This document shows, one piece after another, positions 1 through 8,601 of a stretch of 49,598 nt of DNA. The stretch is from BRH-c25 sp041690515 (GTDB lineage Bacteria > Bacillota > Clostridia > Lutisporales > Lutisporaceae). Position 1 is the first letter of the stretch; each line of letters starts with the position of its first letter. The DNA is taken from the NCBI GenBank assembly GCA_041690515.1, contig JAWLHF010000009.1, positions 1 through 49,598 on the forward strand, written 5' to 3'. Both the position numbers and the translations under genes were made by a program. Below the pieces are notes generated by a model, which saw only the letters and a list, made by a program, of their open reading frames with translations, made no database searches and had not been told where the DNA came from.

Positions 1-1557
1 GACGGTTTTGACCCGGGAGTAATTGTATCCTTGGACGGAGTACCATGTATAACTGAGAGGGGTTACATTGATGAAAACGGTAACCTGGTACAGCAGCATG
101 CATATCTGACGGTTACAATTCCGGCAGGTATGAGCCCCGGACCCAAGCTGGTCATGGTTCAGAACCCTGATTACGGATATACTGAAGTACCTAACGGTAT
201 TACGATAATCAGCTCACCTTTGATAATAGATGTCTTGGACAGTAACAACCAGATAATAGATCCCATAGTATTCTCCATTGAGGGTGGAGAGCAGGTAAAG
301 CTTCGAGGTATAGGCTTTATGTCCAATGCAAGGGTCGTAATAGGCGGTACTCTAAAGCCCAAGAGTGAACTGAAAGAGGGAGAGAACGGCATAGAGTGCC
401 TGGGTCCTGACAATACAGTAATGGTTGTCGTCGGAGGTGTATTTGCATCCGATGCTTCAGTCCAAGATGATGATATTATTAACTTTACAACCCCAAAACT
501 AATGAGCAGCAGTGTAAGCATTATAGTTATAAACGCTGACGGCGGTGTCAGCAATGTGCTTGGCGCCAGCTATGAGAAGCCAAAGCCCGACAGGCCGACA
601 GGCATTGAAATAGAAGTGGTTGACGGAGATACCATAAGGCTTGAATGGGATAGGGTTAATGAGGCAGAATATTATGAGCTGTATATAGCAATAAAGTATG
701 AGGACGAAGATCGTATCCCATATAGGTATTTTACCAGCGTAACTCCAAAAGATCCGGAAGCTGACAGGATAATTTACTTTGTTGAAGATCTTACTCCGTC
801 TACACAATACAGCTTCAGAATAAGATCAGTCAACAACTATACCGTGTCTGACTTCGGGCAGTCCACAAAGTATGTGAAGACAGCTGATTCAATAATAAGC
901 ACCGGCTATCAGGGGACAGAGGAGTTCCAGGCAGCCTTGAAAGAGGACAAGATAGTAATAAGAGGCAATGAGATAGTTTACACTGCAGGCACAAACTCCA
1001 TTGAAAGCAGCAAAGGAGTTGTCGCAGACTTTGATAAAATATACAGCAGCTTATCCACAATGAAGTCCATTGAGATGAATTACAGACAGATCATAAAACA
1101 TCCTGACACAAAAGTACGTCTAATAGACAAGGATGTGGAGCTAAACATGCTTACAAACAACCTGATTGTAGGTGAGGCAGCGGGGATAGAGGGCGTACTG
1201 CAGATGGACACGATGATAAGAGTAAGCATTAACAGAAACCTGGGGGCAAAGGGTGACGATATAAGGATAAGCCTCCCCAGAGGATATAAGTTCATAACAA
1301 ATCCTTTCGGAATAGATATGTCAATCCAGGTGGAGAAAAACTCCATGGGAGTAAAGAACCTGAAAGGCCAGGCAGATCTGACCATAAGATACGATGAGCC
1401 CAAGGCAAAGCAGTTTGCCGGAGGAGTATACATTGTATGCTACGACAACTACACAAAAAAGCTGGAGATAATAGATGCTCAGAAGCTAAACGGCGCCCTA
1501 AAGGTAAAAATAAGCAAAAACGGAGCCTACGCAATAATAGGCAAAATCCTCCCGTAG
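1..1557 (+). CDS. Exported IPT/TIG and fibronectin type III surface protein, 5' end missing
   Basis: The reading frame is open from base 1, so the N-terminus and any signal peptide lie outside the window. Roughly 80-180 residues in there is a beta-rich IPT/TIG-like segment with the motif GGEQVKLRGIGFMSNARVVI. A fibronectin type III domain follows at about residues 195-300 (RPTGIEIEV...IRLEWDRV...YELYI...LTPSTQYSFRIRSVN). The last 200 residues form a beta-rich domain of unknown type ending in KNGAYAIIGKILP. Such domain strings are typical of secreted or cell-surface proteins. Two SLH-type surface proteins follow in the same direction, so a role in the cell envelope is inferred; no enzymatic motif was seen. 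The stop codon TAG at 1555-1557 is the first part of a TAGGGGCGG hairpin repeat. Function otherwise unknown. Confidence 0.8.
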   Translation, partial: DGFDPGVIVSLDGVPCITERGYIDENGNLVQQHAYLTVTIPAGMSPGPKLVMVQNPDYGYTEVPNGITIISSPLIIDVLDSNNQIIDPIVFSIEGGEQVKLRGIGFMSNARVVIGGTLKPKSELKEGENGIECLGPDNTVMVVVGGVFASDASVQDDDIINFTTPKLMSSSVSIIVINADGGVSNVLGASYEKPKPDRPTGIEIEVVDGDTIRLEWDRVNEAEYYELYIAIKYEDEDRIPYRYFTSVTPKDPEADRIIYFVEDLTPSTQYSFRIRSVNNYTVSDFGQSTKYVKTADSIISTGYQGTEEFQAALKEDKIVIRGNEIVYTAGTNSIESSKGVVADFDKIYSSLSTMKSIEMNYRQIIKHPDTKVRLIDKDVELNMLTNNLIVGEAAGIEGVLQMDTMIRVSINRNLGAKGDDIRISLPRGYKFITNPFGIDMSIQVEKNSMGVKNLKGQADLTIRYDEPKAKQFAGGVYIVCYDNYTKKLEIIDAQKLNGALKVKISKNGAYAIIGKILP

Positions 1558-1580
1558 GGGCGGCCACCGGCCGTCCGCAC
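1554..1580 (+). repeat. TAGGGGCG hairpin repeat, copy 1 (contains upstream stop codon)
   Basis: The stem GGGCGGCC (1558-1565) pairs with GGCCGTCC (1569-1576) across loop ACC, with one G-U pair. The TAG at 1555-1557 is the stop codon of the preceding gene. It is not followed by a T run, so terminator activity is uncertain. Confidence 0.8.
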
Positions 1581-1605
1581 CCTTTCACTGTGTGTCTAAC
1601 CCGCA

Positions 1606-1654
1606 GTCATTCTGAGCACAGCGAAGAATCTTAAGTCCCAGATCTCAGGATGAC
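1606..1654 (+). repeat. GTCATYCTGAG intergenic repeat, inverted pair
   Basis: GTCATTCTGAG followed by CACAGCGAAGAATCTT (1606-1632) faces a reverse copy of the head, CTCAGGATGAC (1644-1654). The two heads form an imperfect inverted repeat of 11 bp. The same element recurs elsewhere in the window, always between genes. Confidence 0.75.
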
Positions 1655-1718
1655 ACAAAACCAGCAAGGTTGCACAGCCTTGTTTACCAATAGCCAAAAA
1701 ACAAAAGGAGTGGTTGAA

Positions 1719-4700
1719 ATGAATCTCAAAAAAAGGGCAATTTCATATGTACTTACAGCCGCACTAGTTTTCAACAGCCTTATAATACCTGCCTACAGCG
1801 AGGAGGTGTTCTACAGCGGGACAACCTCAGGCAATGCTCTCATCAGCAACGCAGCCTTCAATGACATAGGTACCGGCTCCGATGCGGAGAACATTATGAA
1901 AATGAGCATATACTCAATCATAAGGGAATACGGGAGCAAAACCTTCAGACCAAATCAAAATGCAAGTAAGCAGGATTTTTTGGCGGCATTGGTAAGGGCT
2001 ATAGGAAAGCAGGAGGCGGCTGTCAAGCAGGGTGAAGCACTGACTGCAGTAAATCCTTCTCTGAATCCGACTACCGCATATATACTGGGGCATATAGAAG
2101 TTGCAAGAACCAGCGGAATAATAAGACAGCAGGAATTTGACACAAATTCTGTACTTACTGCAGATGATAGGGCAGCAGCAGAAGCAGAGGCGGATAAAGC
2201 AAAGAAAGCTAATTGGAAAATGAAATCAGCCGAATATGCTCAAATATTGAATCAACAGCTGGAGCAAAGGGCTGCTACAAGGCTTTATGCAGCTCCCGTA
2301 ACCAGAGAAGAGGCGGGGCTGTGGATTGCCCGTGCCCTTGGCCTCCAGCCGGTCACAGGGGAGCAGACAACAGCGGTATTTAACTACGGTGATTGGAGAA
2401 GTATAAAGACAGAAAATCTGCCATACATAGAAGCCGTGCTAAAAAACGGCATCAGGATCGGTGCATCCGGCGGCTCATTCTCACCTGGAGGCACCATGAC
2501 CAGAGGCGAGATGGCGCTATTACTCAATACAGTTGCAAACCATGCACTGGACAAGCTGGGTTATAAAATAGGAAACGGAAAGGTATCAGCCATGTCGGTG
2601 AAAAGGGATCTGGGATCCTTGGCTGACAGCGCTTTTACTGATATAACCATACAGGATACCGGTTCTGATATAGTAAACATAAGCATACAGAAAAACACAG
2701 GTCGGAATATCAACTCACAGCAAGCACTGCCGGTAATAAAAAACGGCAAGGTGGGGGATGAATCCCTTATTAGCGTGGGTGATGTAGTGGAATACACCAT
2801 AAACAAGGACAACCAGGTAGTGCTGCTTCATGTAGCAAGACTCAGTGAGGTAGAAGGAACCTATATCAATTATGATCGTGATAATCAGACCATACAGTTC
2901 ACAGACAAGGAAAACAACAGGTATTTCCTTAAGGTGTTGGCGGACTCCATGATACTGGCTGAAGGAGAACCGGTGGAAATAGGAAGAGTAGAGCCAAACA
3001 CAGCTGCAAAAGCAGTATTTGCCAATGATGTGCTGAAGAGCATGGAGGTAAGAGTCCCTGTTGAGACAATCAACAATGATGAATTGTCAGTGAAGATACT
3101 ATATGCAGATACCTTGGGTAATGTGCTTAAGGTGGCTGATGAATATGACAATAAGCAGTATCTTGATATTACCGGAGATACAGCAGTATATATAAACGGT
3201 GAAAGACAGGGTATAGATGCCATAGGCTTCGACCAGGACGCTGCACTTAAGGTGGCAGGAGGCAGGGTACTTGAAGTAAGGATATTCACCGATATGGAAG
3301 CAGAGGATGAATACAGGGTGGAAACCCTTACAGGCAAAGTCAGGAGTACATCCGGAGACACCATAGTCATTTCACCGGATTCAACTCCGGATAAGGAAAT
3401 ACCCTATAGACTTGATAATATGACAACCATATTTAAAAATGGGACATCAACCGACAGGACAGTGCTGAGGCGCGGAGACAATATAAAGTTCCAGGTCAAC
3501 CCCGGTAAGAACTACTATATATCAAGGATAGATGTGCAAGGGCAAGGAGCATTGATAGACAAAGTATACAAGGGGGATATAGTGGATGTTCTTCCTTCAA
3601 CAGGAGAAATCATACTGACCCGTGCATACAACTATGGATATTATGACTGGCAGTTTGAGGGCAACTATCAGAGATATCATATATCACCGGAAGCTGTGAT
3701 GTACAGAGGAAATGAAAAATTCGGCATCAATGAGCTTAAGAACTACGTAGGCAAATCAATATATGCAGTCTCAAAAGACAATTACGGCAATGAGGAGATT
3801 ATGCAGATATCCCTGAAAGATGGCTATGAAGATACTATATATAAGACAATCAGCTCGGTAAAATGGACAGAAAACCAGCTGACCCTGACCAATGGAAAGC
3901 TATTGAACTATACAGACGGCACAATTGTAATAAAGGATGGTAGACTGCTGGATACCCGTGATCTTGACAGCGATGTAGGGGCTTTCATTATACAGAACAG
4001 GTCTGCTTCAGGAGTGGACAATGCTTCAGTAGTTTGTCTCGACAGCTTCAATGCTTTCACAAACTACAGGATAAGCAAGGGATATATAAACAACATAGGA
4101 GAAGATTACTTCACCATCGACAACCCCTTTGTACTTAAGAACAATATCTGGGATGAGACACCGGAGCATGAGCTGATGTTCAGGCTCAGTGACGAAACCG
4201 TCATATACGACAAGGTGGCATCGAACTTCAAATATGTATCCCCTGACGAATTTGTAGAAAGCAGATACAGGCCTTTTACATATCTATGGCCTAACTACAA
4301 AAAAGCAAAGGATGATGATGAAATCCTGTATCATGAGGATGATGAGTACCATAGTGAATACAAGAGGAACAGTAAGAAAACACAGTATCATGAGCATTAT
4401 ATGGTATACGTTGTTTATGATGAGTACAACATTGCAAAAGCAGTGATGCTTTACAAGAAGGATAAGCAGAACTTCAATCCTGACAGAAAGATAGATACAG
4501 AGAGAATGGTCGCAGGAATGATAGACAGCATCAAGCAGTATGACTCAGATCTAATTACAATAAGAGATGTTAGAGAGTACAACTCAACTTATGAGCAGTG
4601 GAGATATACAAAAGCATCCATGCCGATAGATGCAGACAAGGCGATAATAGTGACGCGGCAGGGTGCATCAGCAGGCTTGGACTATCTTGAAACCAACAGT

Positions 4701-4754
4701 GAAGCATATATACTGTTAGAAGATAATGATGCAATATTGATATTAGTGGAATAA
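1719..4754 (+). CDS. SLH-domain cell-surface protein, about 1011 residues
   Basis: The start is set at the ATG at 1719 because AAAGGAG (1704-1710) lies just upstream and because the product then begins with a clean signal peptide (MNLKKRAISYVLTAALVFNS, cleavage near AYS-EE). Upstream in-frame codons run through intergenic repeat sequence. Degenerate SLH motifs are seen near residues 45-100 (FNDIG...FRPNQNASKQDFLAALV) and 220-275 (YIEAVLKNGIRIGASGG, FSPGGTMTRGEMALLLNTV). The rest is a series of beta-rich segments with recurring patterns of the type GDxVxYTIN and TIVISPD, with no catalytic motif seen. SLH domains usually bind secondary cell-wall polymer, so surface anchoring is inferred. It sits 61 bp upstream of a second SLH protein and is probably co-transcribed with it. 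Confidence 0.85.
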   Translation: MNLKKRAISYVLTAALVFNSLIIPAYSEEVFYSGTTSGNALISNAAFNDIGTGSDAENIMKMSIYSIIREYGSKTFRPNQNASKQDFLAALVRAIGKQEAAVKQGEALTAVNPSLNPTTAYILGHIEVARTSGIIRQQEFDTNSVLTADDRAAAEAEADKAKKANWKMKSAEYAQILNQQLEQRAATRLYAAPVTREEAGLWIARALGLQPVTGEQTTAVFNYGDWRSIKTENLPYIEAVLKNGIRIGASGGSFSPGGTMTRGEMALLLNTVANHALDKLGYKIGNGKVSAMSVKRDLGSLADSAFTDITIQDTGSDIVNISIQKNTGRNINSQQALPVIKNGKVGDESLISVGDVVEYTINKDNQVVLLHVARLSEVEGTYINYDRDNQTIQFTDKENNRYFLKVLADSMILAEGEPVEIGRVEPNTAAKAVFANDVLKSMEVRVPVETINNDELSVKILYADTLGNVLKVADEYDNKQYLDITGDTAVYINGERQGIDAIGFDQDAALKVAGGRVLEVRIFTDMEAEDEYRVETLTGKVRSTSGDTIVISPDSTPDKEIPYRLDNMTTIFKNGTSTDRTVLRRGDNIKFQVNPGKNYYISRIDVQGQGALIDKVYKGDIVDVLPSTGEIILTRAYNYGYYDWQFEGNYQRYHISPEAVMYRGNEKFGINELKNYVGKSIYAVSKDNYGNEEIMQISLKDGYEDTIYKTISSVKWTENQLTLTNGKLLNYTDGTIVIKDGRLLDTRDLDSDVGAFIIQNRSASGVDNASVVCLDSFNAFTNYRISKGYINNIGEDYFTIDNPFVLKNNIWDETPEHELMFRLSDETVIYDKVASNFKYVSPDEFVESRYRPFTYLWPNYKKAKDDDEILYHEDDEYHSEYKRNSKKTQYHEHYMVYVVYDEYNIAKAVMLYKKDKQNFNPDRKIDTERMVAGMIDSIKQYDSDLITIRDVREYNSTYEQWRYTKASMPIDADKAIIVTRQGASAGLDYLETNSEAYILLEDNDAILILVE

Positions 4755-4757
4755 CAT

Positions 4758-4801
4758 GTCATCCTGAACAAAGTGATGGTCTATATCAAAGGGAAGGATC
4801 T
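4758..4801 (+). repeat. GTCATYCTGAG intergenic repeat, degenerate copy
   Basis: GTCATCCTGAACAAAGTGA and, after an insertion, GAAGGATCTAAG match the two ends of the element. The ribosome binding site of the next gene (AAGGGGTG, 4802-4809) directly abuts it. Confidence 0.6.
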
Positions 4802-4815
4802 AAGGGGTGTTTGAT

Positions 4816-6297
4816 ATGAAAAAATTAGTTTTGATAATTCTTACAATATATATGCTAAGTATTACAGCAGCCGCAGCGCCGGGGTATGAACCCGGCATAA
4901 GCGGCGAGGCGACCAGCAAGAACGGAGAGTTCAAATACAAGGAAATGGTATTTGTCTCCGGGGAGCCGATACTTTTTGAAGGTACTGTATCAATAAAGGA
5001 AGACAGCAGAGGCACAAAGACAACATTGCAGTATGAACTTGCCAATGCTGCAAAAAATGCAGAACTGAGCAGAAAAGTAGTTTATCTGAATTCGGAGAGC
5101 AGGAACAATCTGGGTAATCAAACCACCTATGCCAGCTCTCTGGATCCCAAATACACAGAAATAATAGAAATAGGCAACGACAGCTACGAGCTTACAGAAT
5201 ACCTTTTCACCCGTTCAGGACTTACTGACGACAAGACAATAATAAAGTATATGGTTTCGGATTGGAACGGAAGCAAGACTTATTCGAAAAATGACGGAGT
5301 CGGAGAAGTAAGGATCGACTTCTATACCAATGCAGTAGGCTATAATAACTTCTGGAGTTCGACAGATACAGCCTTTTACAACTACTCAATAACATACAGG
5401 TATAAGGACAGTGTGAACTCTACAACCTTTAAGGAAGTAGTCGGTACAGTGGAGTACGCTGTATCGGACTCGGTGGTCAAGACCATGGAGTATGTCAATA
5501 ACGACCCCAAGGATATAAGCTTCAAAGGCGGGTACGTACTAAAGGAAGGTCAGGAAAACATAGTATCCTATATATATGATCTGCCTGACCTCAGCAGGAC
5601 AAATCCCGCGAGCAGCAGAAAAAAGGGCAGGGACAGTTTCAGGACAAACACAATACCGGTACTGACAAGGACCTTTGCCCCCACAATAAAAGATGTTCCT
5701 GACAGCTATTGGGCAGCAGAGGATATAAAGAAAATGGTATCCATGGATATCATTAGCGTACAGAACAGTAACTATTTCATGCCGAGAAGCTTTATGAGCA
5801 GGGGAGAATTTGCAAAAGCCATTGTAAAAGCCTGTGACATAAGCCTCGAGGATGCGGCAAAAAAGAGGTTGAAATCCTATACACCTACTTTCATAGATGT
5901 TGACAAGAACCACCCCTTCTATGACTACATAGAGGTTGCGGCAAATATGGGAGTCATGGCAGGAACAAGCAGCACCAGGTTCAGTCCCGACGAATACCTT
6001 ACCAAATCACAGGCAGCAGCAATAATAGTAAGGGCAATGGGCTTGGAGGAATCCTCCGATGTAAGCAGTACAAGGACAGCCTTTCGTGATGACCTCGATG
6101 TGCCGGCATGGGCAAAAAAGTCAGTCAATGTAGCACACAGAATGGGAATCATAAGCGCCAACAGCTACAATGAAATAGAGCCCAACAGACTAATGACAAG
6201 AGCAGAAAGCTCTGTAATGCTCAACAGATTCATAAGATACCTCCAATTTGACATAAGAAAGGAATACAGAGAAAAGATAATAAACTTCGGCAGATAA
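4816..6297 (+). CDS. SLH-anchored surface protein with three C-terminal SLH domains
   Basis: The ATG at 4816 follows AAGGGGTG with good spacing and gives a typical signal peptide (MKKLVLIILTIYMLSITAAAA). A GTG nine bases upstream is in frame but lies within the ribosome binding site. The product is 493 residues. Residues about 30-280 form a beta-rich region of unknown function. Three canonical SLH repeats follow near residues 290-345 (KDVPDSYWAAEDI...MSRGEFAKAIVKA), 356-412 (FIDVDKNHPFYDYIEVAA...FSPDEYLTKSQAAAIIVRAMG) and 419-480 (FRDDLDVPAWAKKSVNVA...LMTRAESSVMLNRFI). The architecture predicts attachment to the secondary cell-wall polymer. It lies between another SLH protein and the S41 protease. 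Confidence 0.88.
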   Translation: MKKLVLIILTIYMLSITAAAAPGYEPGISGEATSKNGEFKYKEMVFVSGEPILFEGTVSIKEDSRGTKTTLQYELANAAKNAELSRKVVYLNSESRNNLGNQTTYASSLDPKYTEIIEIGNDSYELTEYLFTRSGLTDDKTIIKYMVSDWNGSKTYSKNDGVGEVRIDFYTNAVGYNNFWSSTDTAFYNYSITYRYKDSVNSTTFKEVVGTVEYAVSDSVVKTMEYVNNDPKDISFKGGYVLKEGQENIVSYIYDLPDLSRTNPASSRKKGRDSFRTNTIPVLTRTFAPTIKDVPDSYWAAEDIKKMVSMDIISVQNSNYFMPRSFMSRGEFAKAIVKACDISLEDAAKKRLKSYTPTFIDVDKNHPFYDYIEVAANMGVMAGTSSTRFSPDEYLTKSQAAAIIVRAMGLEESSDVSSTRTAFRDDLDVPAWAKKSVNVAHRMGIISANSYNEIEPNRLMTRAESSVMLNRFIRYLQFDIRKEYREKIINFGR

Positions 6298-6300
6298 ATA

Positions 6301-6329
6301 TTGACCCCCAATCACACCCACGGTATCAT
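6301..6329 (+). promoter_or_regulatory. Candidate sigma-A promoter for the S41 protease gene
   Basis: TTGACC (6301-6306), a 17-base spacer and TATCAT (6324-6329) match the vegetative consensus at five of six bases in each box. It starts right after the upstream gene's stop and would leave a leader of about 145 bases that contains two hairpin repeats. Confidence 0.5.
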
Positions 6330-6377
6330 AATAACATGGGTGGTCATTTCCACCTGAAATGCAACAATCAAACAACC

Positions 6378-6402
6378 GTAGGGGCGGCCACCGGCCGTCC
6401 GA
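6378..6402 (+). repeat. TAGGGGCG hairpin repeat, copy 2
   Basis: GGGCGGCC (6382-6389) pairs with GGCCGTCC (6393-6400), identical in stem and loop to copy 1. It is the first of a tandem doublet. Confidence 0.8.
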
Positions 6403-6422
6403 ACCCCAGCAATCAAGCATCC

Positions 6423-6449
6423 GTAGGGGCGGGTTTCCACGCCCGCCCT
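6423..6449 (+). repeat. TAGGGGCG hairpin repeat, copy 3
   Basis: GGGCGGG (6427-6433) pairs with CCCGCCC (6442-6448) across TTTCCACG. It has the same head as copy 2 but a different arm, and lies 21 bp downstream of copy 2. Confidence 0.8.
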
Positions 6450-6479
6450 AAACCAATCAAACGATAGGAGACTAAACCA

Positions 6480-7886
6480 ATGAAAAATAAATCCCAAATA
6501 ATATTCCTCTCCCTCATAATAATCCTGACATTACTAACAACCACAGTTGCAGCAGACACAACTCTTTCATTTAAAGCCCCCAGCGGTGATACAGAAAAAT
6601 CAGAAGCAGCAAAAAAAATAGAATCAATGATGGAAATAATAAAAAGCGAATACTACAAGGATGTCGAGGATGAAGAGCTTATTGAAGGTGCCATAAGAGG
6701 CATGCTTGAAACCCTTGACCCCCACAGCACATACTTCTCTCAAGAAGAATTCACTGAGTTCATGAATGACATCTCCGGTGAAATAGTAGGAATAGGAGTA
6801 CAAATAGAAAAAAGGGATGACGGTATCACAGTTATATCTCCTATTGAAGGCACACCGGCATATAAGGCAGGACTCAAGACAGGAGATAAAATAGTAGAGG
6901 TTGACGGTGTTGATATATCAGGATATGCTGTTGACAAAGCGGCAAACCTAATAAAAGGTAAAGAAGGTACTACCGTAGACATCGGAATAAGAAGAGAAGG
7001 GACAGCCGGTATAATATATTACGAATTTGTAAGAGAAGTTATAAAAATAAACCCGGTTAAGTATGAGATAAAAGAAGACAATATAGGTTTTATAAGAATA
7101 ACCGACTTCAACAGCAATACCAGTGCCAATGTTGCCAAAGCAGTAGAAGCCTTTAAAGCACAGAATGTAAAAGGGGCAATAATCGACCTGAGAGGCAACC
7201 CCGGCGGACTGCTGGATGAAGTTGTTGAGGCCTGCAAGCTATTGATATCGGAAGGTCCCATAGTGAAAATACAGGTCAAGAATGAAATAGTAGAGACATA
7301 TTATTCAGATTTGGAGGAAGCACCTTTCAAGCTGGTAGTATTAACTAACGGAGGAAGCGCATCAGCTTCCGAGATAATGGCAGGAGCAATCAAAGACAGC
7401 AATACCGGAATCATCGTCGGAGAAAAGACCTACGGCAAGGGCACGGTACAGAGTACAATGAGAATACAAGGGGGCGGAGGAGTAAAGCTGACAATAGCCA
7501 ACTACCTGACTCCAAGCGGTTTTTCCCTTGACGGCGTAGGAATAACCCCTGATATAGAAGTAAGTGCAAACGCCAACAGTGCAGCGGAACATGCACCAAT
7601 AAAAGGGGACAGAAGCATAAAAAGCGGTCTAATAGGCCTAGATGTACTTGGAGTTCAGCAGAGACTAAGCGCCTTAGGCTATAATGTAAGCAATCATGAC
7701 GGTGTCTTCGGCGGAATGACCAGAACAGCAGTACTGGCCTTCCAAAAGGACAACAACCTTAAGCAGGACGCATCCATAGACCAGGACGACATTAAAGTCC
7801 TAGATAGCAAGCTCCAAGAAAAACAAAACAGCACCGACCTCCAACTAGAAACAGCAATACAAGAACTAAAAAAAATGCTCCCATAG
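6480..7886 (+). CDS. S41 family C-terminal processing protease with PDZ and peptidoglycan-binding domains
   Basis: This is a membrane-anchored carboxy-terminal processing serine protease of the CtpA/CtpB/Prc family. The ATG at 6480 follows TAGGAG (6464-6469). Residues 6-24 form a signal anchor. A PDZ domain spans about residues 95-180 (GEIVGIGVQIEKRDDG...AYKAGLKTGDKIVEVDGVDI). The S41 core contains IIDLRGNPGG and the catalytic residues S295 in GSASASEI, K320 in TYGKGTVQ and Q324; their spacing (25 and 4 residues) equals that of the Ser-Lys-Gln triad in the family. A C-terminal peptidoglycan-binding type 1 domain follows (LGVQQRLSALGYNVSNHDG...TRTAVLAFQKD), and the tail is Lys/Gln-rich. Length (468) is normal for clostridial members. 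It may trim neighbouring exported surface proteins, but this is inference. The stop TAG lies in a hairpin repeat. Confidence 0.95.
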   Translation: MKNKSQIIFLSLIIILTLLTTTVAADTTLSFKAPSGDTEKSEAAKKIESMMEIIKSEYYKDVEDEELIEGAIRGMLETLDPHSTYFSQEEFTEFMNDISGEIVGIGVQIEKRDDGITVISPIEGTPAYKAGLKTGDKIVEVDGVDISGYAVDKAANLIKGKEGTTVDIGIRREGTAGIIYYEFVREVIKINPVKYEIKEDNIGFIRITDFNSNTSANVAKAVEAFKAQNVKGAIIDLRGNPGGLLDEVVEACKLLISEGPIVKIQVKNEIVETYYSDLEEAPFKLVVLTNGGSASASEIMAGAIKDSNTGIIVGEKTYGKGTVQSTMRIQGGGGVKLTIANYLTPSGFSLDGVGITPDIEVSANANSAAEHAPIKGDRSIKSGLIGLDVLGVQQRLSALGYNVSNHDGVFGGMTRTAVLAFQKDNNLKQDASIDQDDIKVLDSKLQEKQNSTDLQLETAIQELKKMLP

Positions 7887-7909
7887 GGGCGGGTTTCCAC
7901 GCCCGCCCA
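7884..7909 (+). repeat. TAGGGGCG hairpin repeat, copy 4 (contains protease stop codon)
   Basis: GGGCGGG (7887-7893) pairs with CCCGCCC (7902-7908). The TAG at 7884-7886 is the stop codon of the S41 protease. The element is identical in arm and loop to copy 3. Confidence 0.8.
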
Positions 7910-7924
7910 AACCCAAAAGTATTT

Positions 7925-7967
7925 CTATAAATAACATCGTGACATATCCACCAGAAAATGGTATAAT
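7925..7967 (+). promoter_or_regulatory. Promoter of the first coiled-coil gene with shared upstream motif
   Basis: GTGACA (7939-7944), a 17-base spacer and TATAAT (7962-7967) form a near-consensus promoter with an extended -10 (TGGTATAAT). The motif CTATAAATAACATCGT at 7925-7940, overlapping the -35 box, recurs with two changes upstream of the second coiled-coil gene at 11216. Confidence 0.6.
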
Positions 7968-8003
7968 AACAAATATAAATACCAACTAAAAGGGTGAATA
8001 TAA

Positions 8004-8450
8004 ATGGAAGATAAAGCACTAAAATTACTAGAAAAATTATACATAGAATTTACCGGCTTCAGAGAAGAAACAAGAGAAAGATTCGACGGCGTAGACAAAA
8101 GGTTCGAAGGTGTCAATAAAAGATTCGACGGCATTGATCAAAGGCTGGACAAAGTAGAAAGCAGACTAGACGGAGTAGAGCAAAGGCTTGACAAAGTAGA
8201 AAGCAGACTAGACGGAGTAGAGCAAAGGCTGGACAAAGTAGAAAGCAGACTAGACGGAGTAGAGCAAAGGCTTGACAAAGTAGAAAGCAGACTGGACAAA
8301 GTAGAAAACAGGCTTACCTTCATAGAACAGGATCACGGCAAAAAACTCCAATCCCTATTCGACGGCTACAAGCAGCACACAGACCAGCTAAACCGCATAG
8401 AACAAAAAGTCTCCAACCACGAAAACATCATAGTAAGAAAAATAAAGTAG
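8004..8450 (+). CDS. Small heptad-repeat coiled-coil protein, copy 1
   Basis: The 148-residue product is almost entirely a predicted coiled coil with no signal peptide or membrane segment. From about residue 20 it consists of seven-residue units of the pattern RLDxVEx, with RFDGV(D/N)KRFEGV units first and then DKVESRLDGVEQRL in tandem. Three 42-bp DNA repeats plus a partial unit encode this core (8148-8294). The C-terminus (FIEQDHGKKLQSLFDGYKQH...NRIEQKVSNHENIIVRKIK) is non-repetitive and helical. The ATG at 8004 has AAAAGGGTG upstream. A shorter relative lies at 11323, and each is followed by a four-helix-bundle gene. Oligomerisation or scaffolding is the likely property; the actual function is unknown. 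The stop TAG belongs to a hairpin repeat. Confidence 0.75.
   Translation: MEDKALKLLEKLYIEFTGFREETRERFDGVDKRFEGVNKRFDGIDQRLDKVESRLDGVEQRLDKVESRLDGVEQRLDKVESRLDGVEQRLDKVESRLDKVENRLTFIEQDHGKKLQSLFDGYKQHTDQLNRIEQKVSNHENIIVRKIK
8148..8294 (+). repeat. 42-bp coding minisatellite
   Basis: Three full units (8148-8189, 8190-8231, 8232-8273) and a half unit (8274-8294) start with GACAAAGTAGAAAGCAGACT. They differ only at single bases such as CTG/CTT at the unit end. Each unit encodes two heptads. Copy-number change would preserve frame and coiled-coil register. Confidence 0.9.
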
Positions 8451-8473
8451 GGGCGTGTTTCCACGCCCGCCCG
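8447..8473 (+). repeat. TAGGGGCG hairpin repeat, copy 5 (contains coiled-coil gene stop codon)
   Basis: GGGCGTG (8451-8457) pairs perfectly with CACGCCC (8462-8468) across TTTC. The TAG at 8448-8450 is the stop codon of the coiled-coil gene. Confidence 0.8.
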
Positions 8474-8494
8474 AACAACAATCCCCAAACAACC

Positions 8495-8520
8495 GTAGGG
8501 GCGGCCAACGGCCGTCCGCA
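8495..8520 (+). repeat. TAGGGGCG hairpin repeat, copy 6
   Basis: GGGCGGCC (8499-8506) pairs with GGCCGTCC (8510-8517) across AAC. Together with copy 5 it forms a doublet like copies 2 and 3. Confidence 0.8.
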
Positions 8521-8601
8521 TCCCCAAAAGCATTTCTTATAAATAGGTTCATACTAACATACAGGTTGAGGTATAAAAGATGGAAGTGAAGTTCCTAATT
8601 C

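Noticed and set aside
1437..1634. 65-codon plus-strand reading frame at the end of the first gene
   Set aside because: It overlaps the first gene in another frame and then translates the hairpin and GTCATTCTGAG repeats (VGAATGRPHP, RSHSEHSEES), a known source of false small proteins.
8148..8294. Possible CRISPR array
   Set aside because: The repeats are directly adjacent with no spacers, lie in a reading frame and encode coiled-coil heptads; no cas genes are present.
8138..8323. Minus-strand Ser/Leu-rich repeat reading frame
   Set aside because: It is the antisense shadow of the 42-bp coding minisatellite.
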